DNA of 64,000 bases from Lanius collurio. Its lineage: Eukaryota > Chordata > Aves > Passeriformes > Laniidae. The stretch covers positions 14,383,855 to 14,447,854 of the forward strand of contig JACBWW010000012.1 of the NCBI GenBank assembly GCA_020086605.1. The letters run 5' to 3'. Of the stretch, positions 38,101-50,100 are shown in pieces; within the stretch, counting starts at the first letter, position 1, and each line of letters begins with the position of its first letter. A model generated the notes under the pieces. That model did no database searches. It was not told where the DNA came from and worked only from the letters and a program-made list of their open reading frames with translations. The position numbers and the translations under genes were made by a program.

Positions 38101-41100
38101 TTGCAGTAACAACCTCTGAAAGGACAAGTACCACCCACCTACCTATAACAATATTTTATTAAAACAACCCCAGTATCTCTACTTCATCCTCAAGGACACA
38201 TGCAGTGTACAAGGTCAAGAACCAGATTTACAGTTCTGAATGGCCCTAATATTAAGCATGGTGCTGTGACTCCCTACTGTAATCTCTTTCATCTCACTTG
38301 CACCTGTGAGAGAATACTCACAAGGTGTTTCACTCATCATCCTTCCCCAATTTTTTTTTCTTTGCTTTGTTAGGTACAAACTAGTATTCTTCTCAACTAA
38401 GTGACCAATAACTAGAAATAATGATTCTCTAGTTGCTCTCAGTTATTCTTAGTTTAGATTTCAGTGCTTTTTTTTGTCACATTTTAATTAACATTAATAA
38501 AAATCCTTGCTTTTCTTATTCATTGAGAAGGTGTTTTCCACCTCTTAGATGGCAAACTAATTGTAAAACAAATTATGCAATTTTGTCTTGTAAGCAAAGG
38601 TATTTTACTTCTGAATGAAGTATAATTGTCTCGACAAGGTGAAAGAGGGTATTTTCTAGTAACTGCTTGCATTCACTAATGCTGTAATTCTTTACTTAGT
38701 AAAGCTGATGGGTAAAGTTCTATTTTAGAAACAAAAGGGTATACTGCAAAGTGTATGAATACATGCTTTAAAATTCTCCTCCTTCTCCAAACAAAAAACA
38801 GGACATGCAAAGATTTTTAAAGAGCTAAATGTATCGAGTCACATGAAGACTTACTCCTCCTTTCTTTTCAAATTCTGTCTTGCTTCCTGTGCTTTGGCAA
38901 AAATAAACCATTGAAGAGCTGCTGGATCACAGACCGTTGGGATCATAAAGTGTCCAAATTCATGTAAGCTTGGTGCATATCTGTCACTAATGAAACATAA
39001 TGGAAGTAAAGAAAAAGGTATCATTTTTTAATGCAACTATTTATCTATTTATGTAAATTACTTTCAGAAAAAAATCTAAAGATAAAATAATATAAACTAA
39101 TCACAATTAGAATAATTGGTAAAAAATTATCAAGTTTGGTTCACGACACTAGAAAAATATAGTAGGTAATGCTTTTTTAAAAATATATTTCAAAAGCAAC
39201 TGGCAAGAATACTCAAAAAATATAAACACCAGCACGACAGCACAAAACTTTTGGTTTAATCCAGTACAACACTGTAAAATAGACAGAACTTTGAGTCCAA
39301 CTTGAATGAAATTAAGCAGGATTTTCTTCAGTCTGATTCCTTCTTAACCCATAAAAATGGACTTAAATCCTTCAGAAACAAAAAGACTTTGACATAATGA
39401 AAATCTGAGATTATATTACTTTTCTTCTTAGTGAGAGCAATAAACAGTGTAACAAAAAAAAAAAAAAAGAGTAATTGCTCTAAAATAAATCAACCTTCCC
39501 TGCAAATACCTACCTTTCCAGAATCATTTGCAAGCCTCGCAGACTGCGAGGATGAAAAGGCAGTCTGCTGTCACGTAGTTTATTATAGAAAGAGTTGAGA
39601 GTCTCGTAGTACTCCTCTAGAGTCAACAGAGGTTGCAGTTCTTCAATATATATTACTTGGATGCCTCCCAGAAGTTGGCTTATCCGATCTTCCAAGAGTA
39701 GGAGCCTTTTTTGAAGCATATAATAATTTGGCAGTCTCTCAAAAATCTGTGCATACACATGAAAAAATATTTTCTATGTTACAGATCTTAAAAGTTAATT
39801 TTAACTATAAAAGAGACACTTAACAATGCAAACATGGAACCCAAGGGGAAAAATTAAAATCAAAGACTACCAATGGTGAGAAATATCAAGTATACATGTT
39901 TTGGGACAGGATATAATGGAACAAGCTTTTAAGTATTTTCTGTACTTAAAACATAAAGGCACCAAAAGGACATAAAAACATGGATGGATGTCCTCTAGAT
40001 ATTCAGAAATTAACAGTTTCACATAAACAAAAATACATAATCTGACACCAATATAGAACATTTATCACCACAGTTACAGTGGTAGAGCTATTCCTCATAC
40101 AGTAGTCACTACCTACCATCCACTCTGTTGTTATTTTAAAGTAGTTTTTCACATAAAAAAAAGCTGCTGCTGGAATAAGTCAAGTGATTTCAGAACTATC
40201 TCTTTAGAAACCCAGGAGAACAGTGGAACAGATAGTGGATAGTTCTGATAGTAGAATCAGAACAGTTTTTAGCACAGTAACATTTGGGTCAGCATTTGCA
40301 TTTGTTACAGAGAAAACCAGCAAAAATCCTTTAAATATTGTACCTCTGACCAAGCATTCTACAGACTGACTTGGACAGTATTCTACCGCTTCCTTCTTCT
40401 AGTAATTAGTAACAAAAAGTAATAGCACTTAGGATTTCTTTCTAAAATGGGGCAGAATTGGACAAACATGCTCTCTAAAAACCAGCTGATTCATCCACCT
40501 CATCAAAATTTTCACTGACTTTCTGTGTAACATTTTACATGATCTTCAGTGCATTTCAAAATAAAAAGCCTTTGATTTCAGGTTCAAATATATACCTCTC
40601 TTTTGTCTTCCCAAGAAAATACCATCACTACAACTAACTACACGCTTTGTTCTACCTGCATAGCATTTTGTGTGGCTTTATGACCCCTTTGGAAAAACGT
40701 GCAGCAAAGGTTAGAAAGACAAAGCATTTATCTTTTCAAGGAAGTTAGTGTTTATTTTAGTATTAATCAGAACACCTTTATTCCAACGACTGTCAACACT
40801 CTCAAATCTCAGAAAGTTTTCTATTGAATTCCAGCTTCTCAATTTAAGTTCTTAGTAAATCATTCACACTAACAAGCCACAGTTTGTTTTCCCCCTTTAG
40901 TAAAACACATATAGGCAAAAATTCAAACCATCACCAGAGAAAGAAGATTGAGTGTTGACTTTTCATATTATTCACTGAGTGGAATACAGAAATAGAATAT
41001 TCTGATATTTTAGCAGGGTGAAAGTCTCAACTACGAAATTCCACCAATAATCTCCTTTACAAAGAAATTATTTTTTCATAGATTTATCAGTAATGTTTCA

Positions 41101-44100
41101 GTAACCAAGATTAAAGAAAAATTCCTCAAGTGACATGTTGATATTGCCACATATTTAGTTTCTGGTCCTTTGCATACAACACTATCATTTAGGATGTCAG
41201 AAATCTTATCACTCTGAACTTTACACAAGCAGCAGCAGAACGGGCATAGTCACTAAAGATAAAATTCTGCAACATCCACATTAGCTGCCTGAAAGAACAG
41301 AATGGAGTGATAGGGTTGGTTAGTAGTCATTGACTGAAATCATCAGTTCACAACTCCCTTTAAATCTCATATTTACAAAAGATTGGAATAAAATCCATTA
41401 GCTCTTCATGGGAATGAGCTCTTTATGGATCACAAAGTATTCTGCCAGGACTCACTGCACAGACTGGAACAGGGCATAACTAACTGGTTTTCTTTACATC
41501 TAATCAGAAGTAGTACTGACTTATTAATGAAAGTAGCAGCAAAGTTCTAGCAAAGACTTGTTAGTAACAGCATACACAGGATTAAATTTAGAATGCAGTG
41601 TACACCATCATGCTAAACACATTAGCTAAGTGTTTGCTTTAAATTACTCACTGGTAATCTGCAAATATTAATTATTGTTATAGTTTAAAAAAGGATGTCA
41701 CAAAAAGGGGTGTTATCATTTACTTTGAAATCTTCTTACTTTGGTCCAGTGATGGTGAACATCCATGGTCCCCAGCATTATGTGACCTGCTGCACTCATA
41801 CCTGAGCGATCTGTAAATACCACCGTGCGTCCTAGAGATTGAACAAAGCTCTTTACTAATTTGGGTTACTGCAATCATTCCTACAATTACTGAAGACTTA
41901 ACTATGCTGCTAACATGTCACAAGCAGTGCATTTCTGCAGCACAAACATATGTTGAGTAGGTGCTTCTCTTATTCTCAAAATTTTGAAAGAAATTCTTGA
42001 AAAGTGCAGTTTAAGAATTTTTTTCATACAAACCTGACCCAGCATTTGCCTGCTCTCTGTTTGAACTTGACAGATTTTTAGTTACTCGGACTTTTTTCTT
42101 ACAACTGTTTTAAAATATGAGAAAATCTCATCAGAGAGGATATTCAAATAACCTGTACAAATCCTGTATGAAGTAGGAAACACACGCTATATGCTTGAAG
42201 CACACACAAGGTAAAAGTTGGTCCAAGAACTATTAACAAGGACATTCAACTCTATTTCACAATTCTCTGCAACATGCAAGCTATAAGAAACACTTGCACA
42301 TCATGTTTTCATTCTTTTTAAAGATAGAGACAACATAAAAGGCTAACTCTAGATGGATTTTAAGGAGGATAAATCAGTTTTGAGTCTGAGTATGTTTTTT
42401 TTAGCTGAATACAAAGATGCTCAAGCATTCTTTAGGGTAATAGCACAGGCAACTGTTTATCAAAATAAGCTTCCACAAAAGTCTTCAGTGTGATGCATTA
42501 ATCTATAATACAAAGCTTTAGTAGAAGCTCTCAGAAATCAGTTTTCCAAAACCCCAAAGAAGGAGCAACACTGACTTCAAGGCATCTAGTCCATCCTTGC
42601 ACCCTAAGGCAACATCAACTGTACCTGTAAAATTACTGACAGGTACTTATCCTGTGCATTATTAAATATCTTCAAAGATGGAGACTACAAACAGGTTCAC
42701 AAGACAGACTTCTTTAACGCTTTGAATCTTTAGCATGCTCAGGTAAAGAAACTAATTTGAAATCTGATACAATAAAACCACTACTTATTGTCCTACCCAC
42801 TCTGTCTTTTGGCAAAGGATTAGGTGAACCCTCAAATGAAAGTCACTCAAAATGGAATATCTGGAGACAGGCATAAAATGTGGAATTACAATCAGAGGAA
42901 ACAGCTACTGCCACAGGTCAAACAGATGTATGAGAAGAATGGTAGGTCAGGTTTACAGAATATTTTAGTTTTTCCTGAGAAAATACTGACTTTAATACAG
43001 TTATTTTATGGAAAACACATGAGAAAAGAAAGCAGTACAATTTTAAAGGTACTCTAGTAAGTCCTTGCTAGCATTAAAGACCTACTCACATTTTTGTTTT
43101 GAATTTACCATGGGCAACAATCTATTGCTACCTCCACCCTTTCAGAGGTTCAGTGTACATTTTTTACTTTCACTGCTAATATTAAGTCTGGTGCCTTCAA
43201 CAGACTCCACTTGGATTTATTAAGAAGTCAATTAGAAGCTGAGTGCAGTGAATAAACTCTAAGAAAAGGTCACTTGAAAAAATACCCAGCAGCTTAAAAT
43301 GTAAGTTCTCACCAGCTTTTCAGTAAGCTTGTTTGTTTTTGCAATTATCAAAAGAATTTGTAAAAAGAACTAGAGCTCCCTTGCCACAGAAGACCATGCT
43401 CATTTTGTAATCAAAACTGTATTAGGATATATGAATCATGCAACAGAAATACCTTTAACGTTCTTTAGTATTTCAGGTCGCTGTTGGACCAAGCGACCCA
43501 AACTGTGCAGCTGGCTACAGCGGTGAGCAATACCCCAGCTTCTCTGCCACCTAAATGAAAATGTAATTGAAAGCTTTTAGTCCTTAATATTACTTAAAAA
43601 AAATCAAATCAATCACAGAAGATGTAGCTCAAAGCCTTATATCACAAGCAGAATAGCACCCCAAAAGTAATAAAAGCAATGGCTATTCAAAAGCCATCCA
43701 AGTTATATGCTATTTGAACTGATAGAAAGCCTAAATAAAATTATAGTCTTTCTCAAAGTGAGTCTCAAAAAGCAAACAAAGAAAACCAACACCAGAAAAA
43801 AAATAAATATAAAACCAGACAGACAGATGTAACTCTCTCCCCCAGCAAGAAGGGAGTTAGTAAGAGAACAGCAACAGACAACCCAGTATTTGGTTTGGTC
43901 ATAGAGCATGCAATGTGTTTGGACACTGTGTAATATTTGTCCAGAGGAGCAAATACAGTATGTAAGGACACTGTCTTCTTTTCTTTCTTTTTCTGTTCCT
44001 AGCCCAAAACATTACTATGATTCCAATGGAAAGTTGCTATGTATTATTCATATTTTACAGTGGAGTAATTTTTGTTAAACCATACAGGAGCCAGGTGTTA

Positions 44101-47100
44101 CCTTGCTGGCTTTAATACACATAGTTTTTGCATCTTTTCCATTAGAGACTGATCAGACAGATTGCTAAGCAAATTTCAAAAAGCATCTAAATTGTGAAGT
44201 TGTCCCAGTGTATTGGGAAAATATACCTTTTTACAGACTTTTATTTGATATAAAACTGTCTCAAAGTGGAAAATTCCCATTCCTTTATTATACTGTGACT
44301 GTCTGGAATTGAGTTAATTTTCTTCACAACACCCATATTTTATATTTTTTACTCTAACAGTGATCATAACACATCAATATTTTAGCTATTGTGCAGTGCT
44401 GGCACAGTGTCCAGGTCTTCACTTTTTCTTCTCACTCTGCCTCCCACCATCAGCAGATAGGCTGGAGTGGACAAGATACTGGGAGGGGACACAGCCAGGA
44501 TGGGTGACTCCAATTAGCCAAAGGGATATTCCAGACCATATGTCATGTTCACCAATAAATGCTCAGGGAAAGGAGAAGGAAGGGGGACCCTCATGGTTAT
44601 GGTGTTTGTATACCCAAGTAAAGATAACATATGCTGAAGCCCACTGAGGCCCAACTGTCCCAAAGGGGCTAAACACCAGCCCATCAATGGGGAACAGAGA
44701 ATTAATTCCTCCTTTTGAACCCACAGCTTTGCTCCACTTCAGCTATTAAACTTTGAACCTAATTCACAAATTTTCTTGCTTGTGCTCTTTCTGTTCTCTT
44801 CCTCCCATCCCAGTGGGGGTGTATGAGCAAGTGGCTGTGTGAGTACTCAGCTGCTGGCTGGGGTCAGCCACATAATCTCATTTAGGGAAACCTACCCAGC
44901 AAAACCTCACTCTTTGGGATGCAGACAATGGCACTATGCCACAGCAAATGGCCACAGCACTTGTGAGGCAATTTAATCTAATTCAAGTAATTCAAATAAT
45001 TATTTAGTTACCTAGCAATATCACTTGGCTTTCAGAAGCACCAGACAGGAGCAGAAAAAGGTGGCCATTTCTTCACCTGTCCTAAACTGATATATGGAAT
45101 AAACCAGTGACCTAGTCATTTTTCAGATCTCTGTGAACACTAGCATGAGGCTCCAGAATCACAAGTAATAGTGTCCTAGTAAGATACTGGCTTATCAGAT
45201 TTCCAGCACTCACATTCTTTTCTGAATTATAACAGTGTAACTCATGGAAGATTAATAACTCTTCATGGAACACAATAATTTTAATGTATTTCAGAAGCAC
45301 AAACTATTTAAGAAAATTAATACAAGCCATGAATAAAATCAAACCTACGCGTTTAATACTGAAGACTGTTTCAGAATGTTAAAAACCCTCACCACAGCAC
45401 AGTTAGCATTAGAAATTGTGTTCAAAAAGCCTGGCTTCAGCTTAAAAGAAAACAGGGCCTTTTGCAGGGTGAAAGGACAAAAGCATGATTTTAGAAGCTC
45501 CAACTCTCTCTTTCCTGGTTAAAAAAAATAGAACCAAACAGACTAGCCCTTGAAATAATCTCCCAAAGTTTATTTTTCCATTTGTGAATACCTTTGCTGC
45601 CACTTCCTCCACCCTGAATATCTCATTTCCCAACATCCAGAAAGGCTCAAAATTTAAAAAATTATAGCAAATTATTTTCTGGAAAATATTCTAAAGAATC
45701 AAGATCTTCAACTGCACCCAGATCTTTCAAACAAAAAAAATCTCCTTCTCCTCTGGAGACTGAGAAACTAAACACTAGAAGAAAGAACATTTTTATTAAG
45801 CATTCACAGGATCTCATTATATACCACGTGCAAAGTTGCATTTCACTGCTGGCCTAGTTACCTCTGTAGATATTAACTCGAATTCCGGAAATGCAATTTT
45901 AACCAGCAAAATATCCAAACTAAAACATACACACCAGATCTGTGTTCGCCTCAGCTGGAGCCTACATTTTCAGTTACAAAGAGGACGTCGCTCGGAGCAG
46001 ATTGTAACAGGAAACTTTTGTCCCAACAGAATTCTTCTAGAAAAATACTCAGTGCAGTAATACTTCTTCATATATGAAATATAACTGTTTTGCTGAAATT
46101 AGCTTTTAAAGTTCATAGTGTAGTATTAGACAACACTTCCTTGCTTTGACTGTTTTAATCCAAGTTCAACTGATCTAATTAATTACCTGATATCTGAGAG
46201 CTGGAGTTCATGAGAAAGTTCAATTTTTAAACGTTCTAATTCTTTTCTGAGCGGCAAACTCTTTTTCAGCTTTTTTACTGCACTTGCTTCGTTATCATCG
46301 AGCCAGGATCTGAAAGATGAGGAAAAATATGCAAGAGTAGAAGCATGCTCCTGTATGATCTATCACATAAACAGTACAGGCAATTCAATTTTTACTGTTA
46401 ATTTAAGTGTTTCAAATCAAATTATCAAGTGAAGGAATTTTTTAAAAATAGAGAAGATGAAATTGCTAAATGCTTCACCCTAAAATATCTACAGAGGATA
46501 CTCTGGCACTTAATGTCTTTGGAGGGGACTAAGGAATCAAACTGAATCAAAAACACTAACAATGTTAAAACTCTAAGACTTGGATGTGGGTGTAAAAGGC
46601 ATAAACCAACAGATCAGTGTGACTTCATGGGACATCTTCAGAACTCTGTGGTTTAATTAACGAAGTTTCCACACATCTCCCTTTAAAAAAAAACTAAAAG
46701 AACCCAAACACAACAAAACCTAACAAAAAAACCCCAACCAAAGTGATCATAGTAGACTATCAAATATGGGAGGTGGTACTAAAGGGCTAAGTTAGGTAAC
46801 TTTTACAGAGCTGACATGAACATAGATTAAACAGGTCAAAGTTTTACAGTTTTTTTTGCCAATAATCACAACCAGACAAACATGACTCATTGGGTACATC
46901 TAAAATTTCAGTAGATAATTCTGTTTCTAGGAAAAGATTACTATTTAAGAAATTTAGTCTTTGTTCATAGTATAAACTTATTTTCATACTCTTTTACAAA
47001 CAAATAGTTCCACTCTCATTTGAAGCAAAAAAATTCAAACTCAAGTAAAAAGGGAGGCCTGATGCCAGCTGTCTATATATTAAAAAAGACTGTTAATATG

Positions 47101-50100
47101 CAACTGTCCGTGGCATTCCTCGTAAATGTGTAAAAATAAGTAAAAACATTCTCAAGTATGTTAAATCTCAGTTAACTGTTTTTTAAATGTGTATTACAGT
47201 AGTTTTGTGAGGTGGTATGTAGGACAAGGTGCATACTTTGCTCTGAAGAGCCTTCCAGCACAGTTCTGCATTCATTTCAAATGGCACCTAAAACTCATTG
47301 TCACAAAAAGATTTTCAAGTCCCCAAAATGCCTATGTGTCCCAGAATGAGCACATACAAATTTTTTTTTAAACCATCAACTTTACTACAAAACATGCTAC
47401 ATGCAATGCAAGTTCAGCATTTATAACTACATTCACTTAAATATTAAGGTTTTCCTGCTGAACAACAAATGAGAAGACCAACACTAAGATACCATGCCTA
47501 TTAAAACCTTTTAACCTTAGTTTTCATGTATTTTCTCCCACCCTCAACAGAATGTGATAATGAAATAGGAAGAATAAAGTTAACAGTCATATAGGTTTGT
47601 GTTACAGAATTCTTGTAAGAGGTAAGGAGCTATCCGGAGCAAGTGGAACCTCTGTTTTCTTTTGAACTGCCACCAATATCTGAAAAACAAGATCAACCAA
47701 AACTAGATTGACCAAACATGAATGCTGGGCAAAGAGACAAGAATGTTTCAGCTTTGCTGCCACTGTAGTTGTCCCAGGAGCTCATTGGAACTCTAACTAT
47801 AAAAAGCATGGCAAAATTACATGTTGGACAAAAAAGTTTTTATATTGTTAAGAATGCTTATTGTCTACCTTTAAAAAACTCAGCATTAGAGTAAGACCAA
47901 TTTAAATTACAAAAGTTCAGTTCAATGAAAGCATTACATACATTAAAGTTGTTTCCACTCTCTGGGCTTGCTCCAGTTCCTCCTCAGGATCCTTGAATCC
48001 AGTAAAGGAGTAATAGGTCTTGTCCCATTTGATAGGTCTGTTCACTGTGCTTTTTGCTTCCTTGTGGGGCTGAGTGTTCACATTCAAACTCTGAACATGT
48101 TCTGTAGATAAACTGCAGGAGTTGAGAATATCTAATACTGTGCTCAGGAGATCCCTAGTATGTAATGTAAAACTGACTGCTCGAAACCCTGTAAAAAAAC
48201 AAGTATTATTTAATTAAAATTATTTAAAACACATTCCCATTTCTTTCCTCTTACACAAGAACCTAAACAAGGCACAGATAGTTGGAAATTATGATGATAC
48301 TGTTAATTCAATACTCACTGCAAAATTCACATGCAGTTTAACAATGTCCCACCACTTAGCTACCAGGCCTAACTTCCTTGTAAGAAAGCAAGCTTTCGAC
48401 TCAAGAGCAGAAGACAGCTTCCAGTTCAAATGTTAAGTAGACCAGACATAACACTACTATTTTCTTAAAAAACAGCATTATTTTGTTTCCTAGCACAAGG
48501 GCATCTCACAATTTGCTCAAGTGTTTTATCTGCCAGGATATAGAATGTAAAACTCTTCTGTTAGGTAAAGCATATTGGTACTGGAGACAAATATGTACAA
48601 TAAAGTTAATCAATAGCAACATTCCAAATCTGGCAATATTTTTCTGTATTCCCAAAGATAAGAGACAATGAAGTAAATTGGAGCTTCAGATGTTACACAG
48701 CTGCTTAGAGAGTAAGTTCTACAAGTGTCCTGACATTATGTACTACACATGAACTGAAGTGAGAACAAGGACCCAATGTTGCTCCAGTTAAACATGGCAA
48801 TGGTATTTAGAGCAAAAATATTATCATTTACATCCACTTTTTTTACTTCCTTATACTGTAACTTGACCTCAACACTGTAATGTCTCATTCTTTCAAGGCT
48901 TTATAAAGCTTAAGATGTTTAATTACTTGGGATGGTTCCACCTGCCTGATCTAATACCGATTTTCACAGTTTGACAGGATTTTATTTAGTTGTAAAGTTA
49001 TTCTGGCTGCACAAGGCTAAGCAATGGTCTGAAGGAATTTAAATAGAGGAAGATTCATTCTACACGATATAAAAGCACCTGAAGCACTGAAGGATTCCTG
49101 AACATTAGAAGAGTTTGGTTCTCTTTCTCTTACATAAAAAGTAAGCTGAGTTGGCTTAAAGGAACGAAATCCTGGCTTCTGTAGGTTCTCTAAGTAGCCA
49201 TTTAGCCTCTTCAGAGAGTTTTCATTTACTTCCTGTTTTAAAACAAAAACAAACAAACAAAAAATTACAGATGATGAATTTGGCCATTTTTCATCTAAAC
49301 CTTTTTAATCTTACATGCAGAATTAGGTTTCACAAAATTCCAGTTGCTTTTAACAAGTAGTGATACAGTTCATATTCTCAGCATTTATAATTATTTTGCA
49401 CAAATAAATTTGTATGGTATACATAATTGTACACTTGTGTACATTCCAAAACACACTGGCTTTCAAGCTTAAAGAAATTAATTTATTCAAATATAATGCA
49501 CAGCATTTCAAAGGGATAAAGTAATATGTGTTGTAAATTAGCCTGGAAGGATTCAGTATTGTCTTTATAACATTGAGAAAATATGATTAACAAATAATGG
49601 ACTTTTAAGGGACCTATCCTTGCTAAAAATTAAGCAAGTGCATATTTTTGTTCTCTGGTACCAACTATATTAAATTCTAACATTACTTTTGTCTCTCTGG
49701 CAGCAGGAAAACTAGAAAATTTCCATTCTTGATACATGAAATATTTACAAAGAAAGTATACTAAAATATTTTTACCCTCTCTTTGGGATGCTGGCCAAAG
49801 AAATCTGGATGTACAGCAAAATAGAAAGGTCTGAGAGCATTGATGGCATCAGCGCCTGACAAAGTTCTTGACTGAAGAACGCATTGCAGCAATATCTTGT
49901 CCAGACATAACCTAAAAAAGCAGTAAAATGTTTATGCATGATGCTACCAATCAAGTGATAAACTGATATAATTACATTAAAATGTGACAGAATGGAGTAA
50001 ACATTCATAGTTGCAAGTATAATAATTTAAAACTGGGGAATTTAAATTAGGAGTCTGAGTTCTGGATCTTTCCCCTTGGGATTAACAAAGTTTTCACAGC

